DNA of 64,000 bases from JBBQHX01 sp035306065 (GCA_035306065.1 DATGOL010000029.1:10953-74952); one strand, 5' to 3'. Shown: positions 34,940-44,537, counted from the first letter of the stretch. A program made the numbers and translations. The notes: generated from the letters alone by a model not told the origin.

Positions 34940-36184
34940 TCAGATGGCCAGTCTGCCGGCTCGCCCCCGGCCTTCCATGCTGACACGGAGCAGAATTCCC
35001 ACGGCAATCCAGCTGGCGAGCATGAACGAGCCCCCGTAGCTGAAGAATGGAAGCGGAATTCCGGTGATGGGCATGAGGTTCAGCGTCATGCCGATGTTCA
35101 CCACCACGTGTACGAACCACGATGAGAGCAGTCCGAAGGCCACCAGGCTGCCGAATGGATCGTTCGCCCGCTCCGCGACCCTTACGGTGCGGAGGAACAG
35201 CAGCGCGAACAGCCCGAGCGCCACCATCACTCCGATGAAGCCCAGCTCTTCGCCGACAACGGCGAAGATGAAGTCCGTGTGCTGTTCCGGCAGGAATGCC
35301 AGGCGTTTCTGGGAGCCGCTCGTGTAGCCCGAACCGAACCAGCCACCGGAGCCTATCGCGATCTTCGACTGGATTACGTGGTAACCCGAATTTCGCGGAT
35401 CCCGTGACGGGTCAAGGAATACGAGCAGCCGGTTCTGCTGGTAAGGGGCAAGCCGGTCCCACAGCATGGGCGCGATGACACCCATTGCAACGTTGGCGGT
35501 AACTATCGAGACCCCTTCGAGCAGATAGGGTCTGTGATAGAAAACGAACGCCAGCAGCAACAGGAACCACGCGCCCCACACCCACGTGCTGAACGAGAGA
35601 ATGAGGCTCACCGCGGGACTGGCAAGCAGCACCAGCAGCTGCCACGGTACGCCACTCCAGAACAGCATCGCGAAGAAGATTCCCACGAACACAATGCCGG
35701 TGCCGAGGTCGGGCTGTGCCATGATCAGCACCCACGGCATGAACACCACGATTGCGGGCAGCCAGAGATCCAGCAGTGACCTGGCGGGCTCCCTTCGGGA
35801 CGCCAGCACCTTGGCCAGCATCAGCACCACCACGATCTTCGCAAACTCTGCCGGCTGGATTCGCGCGGGGCCGATTCCGATCCAGCTCTTGGTGCTTGCC
35901 GCCGTGCCGGCACCGCCACCCAATATCAACGTGAGGGCAAGTAGAGCCAGCATAGCCACGTAGGCCGGCGTGGTCAGCCAATCCATTACGCGAACGGACA
36001 GCCTGCTTGCCACGAGCGCACCAGCCAGCGCAACTGCAACCCAGAACAGCTGCATCTGCCACAGGCCCGTGGCCGTTGAGCGTACGTCCGTTTGTCCAGC
36101 TGAATAGACCATTGCCACGCCGTACGCCGTAAGCGCGAGCGCGGTGAGAACCAGCGGGAGGTCGCCTACGATGCGGCGCAGCAC
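34940..36184 (-). CDS. rodA: rod-shape peptidoglycan glycosyltransferase RodA
   Basis: SEDS-family polymerase in the inner membrane that partners PBP2 in the elongasome. 414 residues with about ten membrane segments and the family motifs STKSWIGIGPARIQPAEFAKI, AQPDLGTGIVF, NSGYHVIQSKIAIGSGG, FLPEQHTDFIFAVVGEELGFIG and GIPLPFFSYGGS (each interrupted as listed). It starts with GTG 7 nt after mrdA and is last in mreBCD-mrdA-rodA. The 78 nt after it show no clear hairpin. Confidence 0.96.
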   Translation of the reverse strand: MLRRIVGDLPLVLTALALTAYGVAMVYSAGQTDVRSTATGLWQMQLFWVAVALAGALVASRLSVRVMDWLTTPAYVAMLALLALTLILGGGAGTAASTKSWIGIGPARIQPAEFAKIVVVLMLAKVLASRREPARSLLDLWLPAIVVFMPWVLIMAQPDLGTGIVFVGIFFAMLFWSGVPWQLLVLLASPAVSLILSFSTWVWGAWFLLLLAFVFYHRPYLLEGVSIVTANVAMGVIAPMLWDRLAPYQQNRLLVFLDPSRDPRNSGYHVIQSKIAIGSGGWFGSGYTSGSQKRLAFLPEQHTDFIFAVVGEELGFIGVMVALGLFALLFLRTVRVAERANDPFGSLVAFGLLSSWFVHVVVNIGMTLNLMPITGIPLPFFSYGGSFMLASWIAVGILLRVSMEGRGRAGRLAI

Positions 36185-36191
36185 CGAATGG

Positions 36192-37967
36192 CTACTCCAG
36201 GTTCTCGGTTACCGGGATTGGCGCAGTGGGAGCGCGGAAGTAGCGCTCGAAGATCGACGACGCGACTCGTGCGGCAGCCGAGCCGCTCTGTCCGTACTCG
36301 ATCATCACGGCAACCACCAGGCGGGGGTCTTCCACCGGGGCGAATCCTACGAACCATGCATGGTTGGGACCGTGCGGGTTCTGTGCAGTGCCTGTCTTTC
36401 CCGCAATCTGAATTCCCTGCACCTGCGCACTTCCTGCAGTTCCGCGAGACGACACCACATCCAGCATGGCCAGGCGCAAACTTGCCATCTGCTCCGGCGT
36501 CAGGTTGAGAACCTTCACGCGGTTCGGTACATCCTGCTTCACGATGGACGGTGTTGCGGCATGCCCGTCCGTAGCGAGTGCAGTGTAGAACCGCGCCATG
36601 TTGGTCACGGTCTGCGCGTTCTCACCCTGGCCGATTGAAAGGTTCATTGCAACCGAACCCTCGGTCCAGCCGCGGGGGCCGAAGGTTTCGTTGTAATAGT
36701 CTATGGTTTCCGGAAAGATGCCCGGGTTTTCGCCGGGAAGGTCAATGCCGCTTCGTTCGTGCATGTGCAGGTCCACACCGCCCGCGAGCAGACGGCGCAG
36801 GCCAATCTGCCTGCCTAACTGGTAGAAGTACACGTTGCATGAACCTGCAATGGCTCCGCGCAGGTCCACGTTGCCGTGACCATCGCGCTTCCAGCACCGC
36901 CAGTACCTGCCGCCATATGAAATACCGCCGTTGCACGCCACCGGCATGCGCGTCTCGGGCTGCACGAGTCCGAGTTCCAGGCCCATTGCAGCCGTAGCCA
37001 GCTTGTAGGTGGACGCCGGCTCGTATCGCCCCTTCAAAGCCTTGTTGTAAAGCGGCTTTCGGGGGTCCGTATTAAGCGAGTCATAGTACTGGAATGACAC
37101 CCCGCCAATGAACCGGTTGGGGTTGAACCCAGGTGCGCTGTGCAGCGCGATGACACCGCCGGTATTGGGATCCAGCGCAACGATACCACCCTGCAGCGTG
37201 TCCATCAGCGTTACGACATGGCGCTGAAGGTCGAGATCTATGTTGGTATGAAGCGGCGGTGGGGACTCGGCAGGCAGTTCGGTGCGTGCACCGCGCTCGC
37301 GGACGATGCGATTCCGTGCGTCCACTTCCACGAAGCGCGTACCCTCACGACCGCGAAGCAGTGACTCGTATGACCTCTCGAGCCCATCGCGGCCTACCTG
37401 CTGTCCCGCCGTGTAGTCCGCAAACTCCGGCCGGGTGAGCTCCCGCTCATCGATTTCAGCCGTGTAACCCACGAACGCGGAAACCGCTGCGCCATCGGGG
37501 TAATACCGCTTTGGCGCCGACTGAACCACCAGTCCCGGGAAGTCGGTACGCAGCTCTTCCAGCACGCTCACCATGTCGAACTCGGCATCCGAGAATACGA
37601 GCGCCGGACGACTGGGCATTGCGCGATAGCGTCGAACGGTTGCGTCAATCTGTCGCTGCGTGAGCTCGATGGAGTTGGAAAGCTGCTCGAGAGTTACGCG
37701 CAGGCTGTCTTCGTTCTTCGCAATGATTGACACCGAGTAACCCGGTACGCTCTCGGCAATGACGCGACCGTGGCGATCATAAATGATTCCACGCGGCGCG
37801 GGCAGCGGAATGGGGCGTAGCCTGTTCGTCTCGCTCTGCAGAGCGAACTGTTCGTGCTCGATTACCTGCGTGCGGAAAAACGCAGCGCCCAGCAGAATCA
37901 GCGGCAGGAGCACCAGAACGGCCGCGGCAATCGCGCGGCGCCGAACGTCGTGAGGGTGGAAGCTCAT
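36192..37967 (-). CDS. mrdA: penicillin-binding protein 2
   Basis: Elongation-specific transpeptidase. 591 residues: an N-terminal membrane anchor (about 13-31), the pedestal/dimerisation domain with APRGIIYDRHGRVIAE, and the transpeptidase domain with Ser319-x-x-Lys322 (EPASTYKL), Ser376-Cys-Asn378 and Lys524-Thr-Gly-Thr (AGKTGTAQNPHG). It overlaps mreD by 4 nt. Confidence 0.96.
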   Translation of the reverse strand: MSFHPHDVRRRAIAAAVLVLLPLILLGAAFFRTQVIEHEQFALQSETNRLRPIPLPAPRGIIYDRHGRVIAESVPGYSVSIIAKNEDSLRVTLEQLSNSIELTQRQIDATVRRYRAMPSRPALVFSDAEFDMVSVLEELRTDFPGLVVQSAPKRYYPDGAAVSAFVGYTAEIDERELTRPEFADYTAGQQVGRDGLERSYESLLRGREGTRFVEVDARNRIVRERGARTELPAESPPPLHTNIDLDLQRHVVTLMDTLQGGIVALDPNTGGVIALHSAPGFNPNRFIGGVSFQYYDSLNTDPRKPLYNKALKGRYEPASTYKLATAAMGLELGLVQPETRMPVACNGGISYGGRYWRCWKRDGHGNVDLRGAIAGSCNVYFYQLGRQIGLRRLLAGGVDLHMHERSGIDLPGENPGIFPETIDYYNETFGPRGWTEGSVAMNLSIGQGENAQTVTNMARFYTALATDGHAATPSIVKQDVPNRVKVLNLTPEQMASLRLAMLDVVSSRGTAGSAQVQGIQIAGKTGTAQNPHGPNHAWFVGFAPVEDPRLVVAVMIEYGQSGSAAARVASSIFERYFRAPTAPIPVTENLE

Positions 37968-38452
37968 GCGCTACGCACCTCCAGCAGCGGCCGCAACAGC
38001 AGCAGCAGGAACACTCCCATGGCTGCGGTAACTGCGGCCGAAAGTGGTGACCAGAGTAATGCGTCCATTGCAAAGCCGGGTGACCCGAAATTCCCCTCAG
38101 CCAGCATCTGCAGCAGGTTGAACACCCACTTGCCCATGAAGAAGAAGAAACCGGTAAGTGCAATGTTGTCTGCGAAAAACATTGCCTTGAGCCAGGAAGC
38201 GGAAAAGCCGATGAGGCACATGGCGAGTGCCGCGGAGCCCATGTGTCCGGGTGCCAGCGCATCCGAAAGCAGGCCGATAAGAAGCCCGGAAACAGCTGCC
38301 GCGCCAGGACGAAGGCGCACAGCGAGCACGAGCAGGGCCACGATCAGGAAGTCCGGCGAGGCACGCCAGCCGAGTAGTGGCCTGAGTGTGTAATGTAGTG
38401 CAACGAGCGCAATGCAGAGCAGCGCTACGCGCAGGAATTGGCCCATGGTCAC
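37964..38452 (-). CDS. mreD: rod-shape protein MreD
   Basis: Small membrane component of the elongasome. 162 residues with five or six hydrophobic segments. It is recognised by size, topology and place between mreC and mrdA; the ASPDFLIVALLVLAVRLRP and GLLIGLLSDAL regions fit MreD. The GTG start overlaps the mreC stop (GTGA). Confidence 0.88.
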   Translation of the reverse strand: MTMGQFLRVALLCIALVALHYTLRPLLGWRASPDFLIVALLVLAVRLRPGAAAVSGLLIGLLSDALAPGHMGSAALAMCLIGFSASWLKAMFFADNIALTGFFFFMGKWVFNLLQMLAEGNFGSPGFAMDALLWSPLSAAVTAAMGVFLLLLLRPLLEVRSA

Positions 38453-39612
38453 TGCCGGCGTGCTCCTGGCGCCGGAACCGCCGGCGCCATGGCGAACGCA
38501 TCGTCATCGTCCGGCGGCGGTGCATTGGGTGGCGGACGTACCGCGGGCTGGGCGGATGGAGGCAGCGTCGGAATGGCGAGCCTCGCAGCGGCATCTGCAG
38601 CCGCGGAGATGCTGTCTGCACGAAGCGAATCGGCCCTCCGGCGCTCCGCTTCGCGAGCCCTAAGCAGCGCCTGAACCCGTGCGGCCGAGTCTGCCACAAC
38701 TGAATCCGCGGCGGCCCGGAGCGCCCGGAGCGCCGAATCGGCATCGGCAGGAAGCTGCCACGCGCCGATAAGTCCCTCATCACGCTGCTCGTTTCGCACT
38801 ATCATCACCAGCCCAACGTCGGCCGGTGTCACCACCGGACGAAGCAGGTAGGTGCGCTGAAAGCCGCCGCCCTCGGGACTCAGCTCGCCGACCACGGTTC
38901 CAACCGGAATGCCTATCGGGTAGGCCACGCCCAGCCCGGAAGTGACAATGGTGGAACCAGCGGGCAGAGTATCCCGAACGCGTACCCACGTGAGGCGGAG
39001 CAGGAACGGAGCGGGGTCGTCGCCTGCGACTTCGAATGACTCCGAGCCTGGCAGGTACGGCTGAACCATCCCGAACACGCGGCCGTCCGCAGACATCGCG
39101 CTTACCCGAAAATCCGGATGCGAGAGCAGAATGGCTTCGCTCGTGAGGGGGTCGACGGCGCGCACGAGACCAACCAGTCCCTGCGGCGTGACCACGGGCA
39201 TGCGACGCTGAACACCAGCGTTGGCACCTGCCGACAGCAGTACGCTGTTGCCCTCTCCAGGGCCCTGCGTACCAAGTACCTCCGCCGGTACAAAATCCAC
39301 GTCCAGGCGCTGCCCCAGCCCGAGCAGTCCACGCAGATGCGAGTTTTCGGTGCGCAGCGTCTGTGTGACCATCGTCTGGAGTGCCAGGCTGTCGATGGCG
39401 CGTGTTGTAGAATCGTGCGCGAGGATAGCCATGCGTCCGCGCTCTGCCCTCGTCTGCAGGGTAACGAGAGGCGTGCCTACGGTGTTGCGGATTGCGGAAG
39501 CAAGGCGGTCCCGCGTGAGGCGCGGAAGAACGAGGATGAGAAGCGCGAGCGCAACGCAGACGGCCAGGACAACGGCATCCGCTCGGGATCCCTGGGCAGC
39601 GGTGCGCGCCAC
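38449..39612 (-). CDS. mreC: rod-shape protein MreC with long C-terminal tail
   Basis: Periplasmic scaffold of the elongasome. 387 residues: a membrane helix (about 13-30), a coiled coil (about 65-95), and the double beta-barrel core (VLGTQGPGEGNSVLLSAG, GLVGLVRAVDPLTSEAILL, VTSGLGVAYPIGIPVG). About 100 extra residues follow the core: an Ala/Arg-rich helix (REAERRRADSLRADS) and a Pro/Ala/Asp tail. Typical MreC is 270-350 residues. GTG start, 7 nt after mreB. Confidence 0.94.
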   Translation of the reverse strand: MARTAAQGSRADAVVLAVCVALALLILVLPRLTRDRLASAIRNTVGTPLVTLQTRAERGRMAILAHDSTTRAIDSLALQTMVTQTLRTENSHLRGLLGLGQRLDVDFVPAEVLGTQGPGEGNSVLLSAGANAGVQRRMPVVTPQGLVGLVRAVDPLTSEAILLSHPDFRVSAMSADGRVFGMVQPYLPGSESFEVAGDDPAPFLLRLTWVRVRDTLPAGSTIVTSGLGVAYPIGIPVGTVVGELSPEGGGFQRTYLLRPVVTPADVGLVMIVRNEQRDEGLIGAWQLPADADSALRALRAAADSVVADSAARVQALLRAREAERRRADSLRADSISAAADAAARLAIPTLPPSAQPAVRPPPNAPPPDDDDAFAMAPAVPAPGARRQ

Positions 39613-39619
39613 TGCTCGC

Positions 39620-40657
39620 TCAGCTGCTCAGGACTGACCAGTACTTGTCCTCGTCGTCCAGAATGCGGCCTGTACCTCGGACAACGCAGGTAAGCGGATC
39701 TTCATCAACGTGGATTGGCAGGTTCGTCTCCTGGCTGAGGAGCACGTCCAATCCGCGAATGAGAGCACCGCCGCCGGTCATTACGATTCCGCGATCCACG
39801 ATATCCGAGGCGAGCTCCGGCGGCGTGATCTCCAGCGCACGACGCACACCGTCAACGATCTGCTGGATCGGCTCCTGGATTGCCTCACGAATCTCCGCGG
39901 AGTGCACACGAATGGTTTTCGGAATACCCGAAACCAGGTCGCGGCCCTTTACCTCCATCTCGCGCTCCTCGCCAACCGGGAACGCAGATCCGATCTGGAT
40001 CTTGATCTGCTCAGCCGTGGGCTCACCGATGAGCAGGTTGTAGTTCTTGCGCATGAACTGCACGATCGCGATGTCCAGCTCATCGCCACCCGTGCGAATC
40101 GACGTGTCGCTCACGATACCCGAGAGCGCGATCACCGCGATCTCCGTGGTACCGCCACCGATGTCAATCACCATGTTGCCGGTAGGCGTGTCGACAGGCA
40201 GCCCGACTCCAATGGCAGCAGCCATCGGTTCGGCAACCATGAACACTTCCTTGGCTCCGGCTCCAAGCGCGCTGTCCCTCACGGCGCGCTTCTCCACCTC
40301 GGTGATGCCGCTCGGCACGCAGATGATCACGCGAGGCTTCACCTTGAACAGGTGATTCTCGATGATGAGCGCCAGGAAGTAGCGCAGCATCTTCTCGGTC
40401 ACGTCGAAGTCGGCAATAACGCCGTCCTTCATTGGCCGAACCGCGATCACACCCTCGGGCGTGCGGCCCAGCATACGCTTCGCCTCCAGCCCAACGCCCT
40501 TGATCTTCTTGGTCTCGCGATCCATCGCGACAACGGAAGGCTCGTTGAGCACGATTCCCTCGCCTTTTACATAGACGAGAGTATTGGCAGTGCCGAGATC
40601 TACGGCGATCTCAGTGGCGGGAAACAGAGTCCCACGCTTGAAGAACGGCCAGCGCAT
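39620..40657 (-). CDS. mreB: rod-shape-determining actin homologue MreB
   Basis: Cytoskeletal ATPase organising lateral wall synthesis. 345 residues. Actin-fold motifs: phosphate 1 AVDLGTANTLVYV, PMKDGVIADF, PSGITEVEKRAV, phosphate 2 VIDIGGGTTEIAVI, GGDELD and adenosine motif TGGGALIRGLD. It is first in the rod-shape operon, with a promoter about 70 nt upstream. Confidence 0.97.
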   Translation of the reverse strand: MRWPFFKRGTLFPATEIAVDLGTANTLVYVKGEGIVLNEPSVVAMDRETKKIKGVGLEAKRMLGRTPEGVIAVRPMKDGVIADFDVTEKMLRYFLALIIENHLFKVKPRVIICVPSGITEVEKRAVRDSALGAGAKEVFMVAEPMAAAIGVGLPVDTPTGNMVIDIGGGTTEIAVIALSGIVSDTSIRTGGDELDIAIVQFMRKNYNLLIGEPTAEQIKIQIGSAFPVGEEREMEVKGRDLVSGIPKTIRVHSAEIREAIQEPIQQIVDGVRRALEITPPELASDIVDRGIVMTGGGALIRGLDVLLSQETNLPIHVDEDPLTCVVRGTGRILDDEDKYWSVLSS

Positions 40658-40723
40658 GCAGAACCGGTTCGGACGCCGTGTCTGGCACGGCGCGTCAGCA
40701 GGATAGGGGCGATTTACGGGCGT

Positions 40724-40752
40724 AAGCTAAGGCTGCCTGTGAGGCGCGACAA
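40724..40752 (-). promoter_or_regulatory. mreB operon promoter
   Basis: Minus strand: TTGTCG (40752-40747), 17-nt spacer, TAGCTT (40729-40724). The leader would be about 60 nt. The -10 is identical to those of dusB, the EIIA gene and the carboxyltransferase gene. Confidence 0.6.
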
Positions 40753-41012
40753 GGCATTGTGCAGTCATCACCTAGACGATTCGTCACACCCCGTCATGGT
40801 GACGACGCCCACGGTGTGCTCTCCGTCACGTTGCTGCACTCGGATGGCGAAGCGAGACCAGGTGTCGGGTGGTCCGCCCGTCACTGATCCGGGAGCTGTC
40901 CGGCGGGCCAGATGAACCGCTGTACTGGCTCCCGGACTCGGTAACGGGACGCAGAGTGCCTGACGGGAACCGGAATATTTACCGGAACGTGTTCAGCTAC
41001 AGGAAGACTATT
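40753..41012. other. 260-nt gap without a recognised gene
   Basis: Between the mreB promoter and the end of the methyltransferase gene. No open frame looks protein-like and no tRNA, SRP RNA or riboswitch consensus is visible. There are several short inverted repeats (for example CGTCAC near 40784 with GTGACG near 40800). Its content is unknown. Confidence 0.5.
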
Positions 41013-41891
41013 TCATCCCAGGGCGGGCACCGCGCTTTCCGACGGAGCCTCTGCAGAACCATAGACGGCCGCAGGAGACGCCGCACCCGACTTCGGCGCA
41101 ACGACCGCACCACGCTCGGCAAGCAGCAGCACGGGAGAACGCAGCTTCGTTCCGGCGCCGAGCCTCGCAAGCGACGATTCCAGGCCGCTGGAGATGGAAG
41201 GACTGCGCAAGGTTCGATGCATGAACATCGGCACCATGAACTGCGCGTGAACCCTGGTCACCTGAAGACCACACTCCTCCAGCGCAGAAGACACGGCCTT
41301 CTCGCTGTAGGTGTAGAAAGGGCGCGGGGTGCGCTCCAGCCGCTGCTTCAGCCGGAAGATGGTGCGGCCGAGGGGACCGATGTCCAGAAGCCCGTGGGTG
41401 CGTGCAAACTCCACCACGACCCAACGCCGACTCACTCGGGACATTTCAGCGAGTAGTGCCTTCCATGCCCTCACGTGCGCGAGCAGGCGAACACCGATAA
41501 CGAGATCGAAGGTGCCAGCGGCAAACGGGAGTCGCCAGAGTGAAGACGCAACGCAGGAATCGAGATCCGGATGCTCAGGACGAAGCAGCTGAAAGCAGCT
41601 CTCATGGCTTCCCTGAACGACCACCTCGTGGCCGGCATCCAGCAGGAGCCTCGTGAGCTGGCCATGACCACCGCCCATGTCGAGAACTCGCAACCTGGTT
41701 GTCGAGCTGCTTACCGCAATGTGCTCGAGGAGGTCGCGTACACCACTTGCCTGGCGCTCGAGCATCCACTCGCCTGTGGGACCCGCAAAACGTTGAGCAT
41801 AGGGCGCACTTGCCGTATGCACGTCGGGCGTGGCGGTATCGTGGGTACCCGTTCCTACCAGATGTACCGGTGAACTCGACAAGAACTCCAC
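41013..41891 (-). CDS. class I SAM-dependent methyltransferase
   Basis: 292 residues from GTG 41891, the only start that keeps the N-terminal YAQRFAGPTGEWMLERQ block. Rossmann-fold SAM motifs: motif I RVLDMGGGHGQLTRLLLDAG, an acidic-strand region VVVQGSHE, and the PFAAGTFDLVIGVRLLAHV post-motif typical of methyltransferase type 11 enzymes. After the fold, FRLKQRLERTPRPFYTY and ALEECGL suggest a small-molecule or lipid-linked substrate, but none can be named. It stands alone between ald and mreB on the same strand, with a hairpin before it. Confidence 0.82.
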   Translation of the reverse strand: MEFLSSSPVHLVGTGTHDTATPDVHTASAPYAQRFAGPTGEWMLERQASGVRDLLEHIAVSSSTTRLRVLDMGGGHGQLTRLLLDAGHEVVVQGSHESCFQLLRPEHPDLDSCVASSLWRLPFAAGTFDLVIGVRLLAHVRAWKALLAEMSRVSRRWVVVEFARTHGLLDIGPLGRTIFRLKQRLERTPRPFYTYSEKAVSSALEECGLQVTRVHAQFMVPMFMHRTLRSPSISSGLESSLARLGAGTKLRSPVLLLAERGAVVAPKSGAASPAAVYGSAEAPSESAVPALG

Positions 41892-41952
41892 TCCAGGCTG
41901 AGTACTACGATCAACGACCGGTCAGCCGCACACGCAACACTATTTCGGTTTC

Positions 41953-41989
41953 GAACCCAACGGCATCGAATTGCGATGCCGTTGGGTTC
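41953..41989 (-). terminator. hairpin after ald
   Basis: Perfect 16-bp inverted repeat (arms 41953-41968 and 41974-41989) with loop AATTG, starting 37 nt after the ald stop. There is no long T run on either side. It probably ends ald transcription before the methyltransferase gene. Confidence 0.65.
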
Positions 41990-42025
41990 TGAACTGGCTG
42001 GGCGAATCTATCAGCGAACTGACGG

Positions 42026-43141
42026 CTACACCAGAACCGACTGGGGATCCGTGAACGGGAGGTCGAAGGCTTCTGCAACAGCAGCATAGGTAACCTTGCC
42101 TTCGGCGATGTTCAGCCCCTTGAGCAGTGCTGCGTTGTCACGCAGCGCCGTCTTCCAGCCCTTGTTCGCCAGTTGCAGCGCGTAGGGAAGCGTCGCGTTC
42201 GTAAGTGCCAGCGTGGAAGTACGAGGCACACCTCCCGGCATGTTGGCAACGGCGTAGTGAATCACGCCGTCCACCTCATACACCGGATTCTCATGCGTGG
42301 TCGGATGGCTCGTCTCGATGCAGCCGCCCTGATCCACCGCCACGTCCACCACCACTGCGCCCGGCTGCATGATCGCCAGGTCTTCGCGGCGAACGAGCTT
42401 GGGCGCCTTGGCACCCGGCACCAGCACCGCGCCCACAACGACGTCCGCAGTTCGAAGCGATTCCAGAATATTGAACCGGTTGGAATACAGAGTCTTGACG
42501 TTGGCAGGCATGACATCCGCCAGATAGCGAAGGCGCTCGAGTGACAGGTCGAGGATCGTCACGTCTGCTCCGAGCCCCGCTGCCATCTTCGCTGCGTTCA
42601 CGCCAACCACACCACCTCCGATCACCACGACCTTTCCTGGCTGAACTCCGGGAACGCCGCCGAGCAGCATGCCGCGACCGCCGTACAGCTTCTCCAGGTA
42701 CTTGGCTCCCTGCTGCACGCTCATGCGGCCGGCCACTTCGGACATGGGGGTGAGCAGCGGAAGCTCGCGGGACGGCAATTCCACCGTTTCATACGCAATG
42801 CAAACGGCGTTGCTGTCGAGGTGCGCACGCGTAAGGCGCTCGTCGGCAGCGAAGTGGAAGTAGGTGAAGATGGTCTGTCCGGCGCGCATGCGCGGCCATT
42901 CAGGCTCGATGGGCTCCTTCACTTTCATGATCATGTCCGCCTCGCGCCACACTGCATCCGCGTCAGGCAGGATTGTGGCACCGGCCGCCTCGTAGATCTC
43001 GTCTTCGAAGCCGCTTCCAAAGCCGGCAGTGTGCTCAACGAAAACCTGGTGGCCGGCTGCAACCAGTGCCTCAACCCCTGCGGGCACCAGTGCCACACGA
43101 TTCTCGTTTGTCTTTATTTCCTTCGGAACGCCGATCTTCAT
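42026..43141 (-). CDS. ald: alanine dehydrogenase
   Basis: NAD-dependent interconversion of alanine and pyruvate plus ammonia. 371 residues, the family length. Catalytic Lys75 in IMKVKEP and His96 in YFHFA. The NAD-binding loop is VIGGGVVGVNAAKMA. Other blocks are MKIGVPKEIKTNENRVALVP, GVPGVQPGKV and ANMPGGVPRTSTLALTNAT. Confidence 0.97.
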   Translation of the reverse strand: MKIGVPKEIKTNENRVALVPAGVEALVAAGHQVFVEHTAGFGSGFEDEIYEAAGATILPDADAVWREADMIMKVKEPIEPEWPRMRAGQTIFTYFHFAADERLTRAHLDSNAVCIAYETVELPSRELPLLTPMSEVAGRMSVQQGAKYLEKLYGGRGMLLGGVPGVQPGKVVVIGGGVVGVNAAKMAAGLGADVTILDLSLERLRYLADVMPANVKTLYSNRFNILESLRTADVVVGAVLVPGAKAPKLVRREDLAIMQPGAVVVDVAVDQGGCIETSHPTTHENPVYEVDGVIHYAVANMPGGVPRTSTLALTNATLPYALQLANKGWKTALRDNAALLKGLNIAEGKVTYAAVAEAFDLPFTDPQSVLV

Positions 43142-43198
43142 GATTGCTCGTTGAAAAACGTGAACGTCGACCCGACACAGCTGCGTGCTTCAGCTGCG

Positions 43199-44467
43199 TC
43201 AGCCGCGCCCTCGAGGCCCCAGCGTCTGCACGCTCTGGCTTGCGGGTGCGAAGAAGTCGCGGCAAACAGCTGCCGCATCGTCGGCTGTAATACCCTCGAC
43301 GATTGCCAGCACCTCATCCAGCGAACGATACGGAACCCCGTAAAGGTCGGTCGCTGCCGCACGATACATCCGTGCGCCCACACTCTCCATCGAGAAGGTA
43401 AGCGCGCCCTTCATCTGGTTCCGGCCAGCCAGGAGCTCCTCTGCGGTGAGGCCTTCCGCACACACTCGCTCGAGCTCCGCCTCCACCACCCTCACAGCCT
43501 CCTCCGCCGACTCCGGAGCAGTAGCCAGGTATACGCCGTGCACTCCAACGTCTACATGGAATGACTGGAACGTATACACACTGTAGGCAAGCCCCAACTC
43601 CTCGCGAACCTTCTGGAACAACCGCGAGCTCATGCCGCCACCCAGTGCGGTTCCCACCAGCGACACCGCGTAGCGCCGCTCGTCTCCGTACTTGACGGTC
43701 GCAGACCCCAGAACGGCATGTGTCTGTGACAGCGCCCTGTTCTCGTGTCGCCTGCCCGCGATCGCAGGTGCAATTGGAGGCACCTTCAGCTCTCCCGAAC
43801 CGGAACGCGGCACGTCTGCCCAGCCGGCGATCCTCAACTGCTCCAACAGCTGATCGTGCTCCAGATTCCCTGCTGCCGCCACCACTATCCTGTGCGGACT
43901 GTAGGCACGATCGTGCAGGGAACGCAGGTCGGAGACGCTGAGACTCCCCACGGTTTCGCGGGTGCCCAGGATCGGCCAGCCATAGGGGTGTGTTCCCCAC
44001 TGGAGCTCGTTATGGAGTTCGAACACCAGGTCATCCGGTGTGTCGTCCACCATGCTGATCTCTTCCAGCACCACCTTGCGCTCGAGTTCCAGATCGCTGT
44101 CGCGCAGAGCGGGCCGGAAGACGAGATCGAACAGAACGTCCGCGGCCTGTGGCAGGTGCTCGTCCAGCACCCGTGCCTGGTAGGCGGTGTGCTCGCGAGT
44201 GGTATAGGCATCCAGGGAGCCGCCGAGGCTTTCGAGCGCGGTGGCAACCTCACGGGCAGACCGTTTCTCCGTGCCCTTGAACACCATGTGCTCGAGCATG
44301 TGCGAAACGCCCATGCTCTCGAACGGCTCGTGTATGGAGCCGGCGCGCACCCATGCACCTAACGCGATGGAGCGAACACCGGGCACCGTGGTGGAAATCA
44401 CCGTCAGTCCGTTAGGCAGCACCGTTCGCGACGGCTCAACATCACCACCGCGCAATCCCGCGGCCAC
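43199..44467 (-). CDS. M16 family zinc peptidase (processing-peptidase-like)
   Basis: 422 residues from GTG 44467; TTG 44455 is an alternative. The open frame continues upstream into pnp, but that part does not look like protein. The inverted zinc motif H-x-x-E-H is His56-Met-Leu-Glu-His60 in SHMLEHMVFKGT, followed by the downstream glutamate region LEEISMVDDTPDD. The C-terminal half has the R/Y substrate loop GGGMSSRLFQKVREELGLAYSV. It resembles the YmxG/PqqL-type peptidase that commonly follows pnp. Likely role is degradation of peptides; location is not clear and there is no signal peptide. Confidence 0.92.
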   Translation of the reverse strand: MAAGLRGGDVEPSRTVLPNGLTVISTTVPGVRSIALGAWVRAGSIHEPFESMGVSHMLEHMVFKGTEKRSAREVATALESLGGSLDAYTTREHTAYQARVLDEHLPQAADVLFDLVFRPALRDSDLELERKVVLEEISMVDDTPDDLVFELHNELQWGTHPYGWPILGTRETVGSLSVSDLRSLHDRAYSPHRIVVAAAGNLEHDQLLEQLRIAGWADVPRSGSGELKVPPIAPAIAGRRHENRALSQTHAVLGSATVKYGDERRYAVSLVGTALGGGMSSRLFQKVREELGLAYSVYTFQSFHVDVGVHGVYLATAPESAEEAVRVVEAELERVCAEGLTAEELLAGRNQMKGALTFSMESVGARMYRAAATDLYGVPYRSLDEVLAIVEGITADDAAAVCRDFFAPASQSVQTLGPRGRG

Positions 44468-44479
44468 CCCCCATTGCGA

Positions 44480-44515
44480 GCCGGCGCCCGCAGGAATAAT
44501 CCCGCGGGCGCCGGC
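44480..44515 (-). terminator. hairpin between pnp and M16 gene
   Basis: GCCGGCGCCCGC (44480-44491) pairs with GCGGGCGCCGGC (44504-44515), 12 bp, extended by a further 3 bp past one mismatch, with an ATAA loop. It lies 22 nt after the pnp stop and has no T run, so it may be an RNA stability or processing stem as much as a terminator. Confidence 0.6.
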
Positions 44516-44537
44516 ATGCTGTCGTGATCGTCTCAAC

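Noticed and set aside
39710..40915. Long open frame on the plus strand opposite mreB (401 codons)
   Set aside because: It is antisense to a certain gene; the translation is His/Arg/Asp-rich with no domain, as expected from GC-rich shadow frames.
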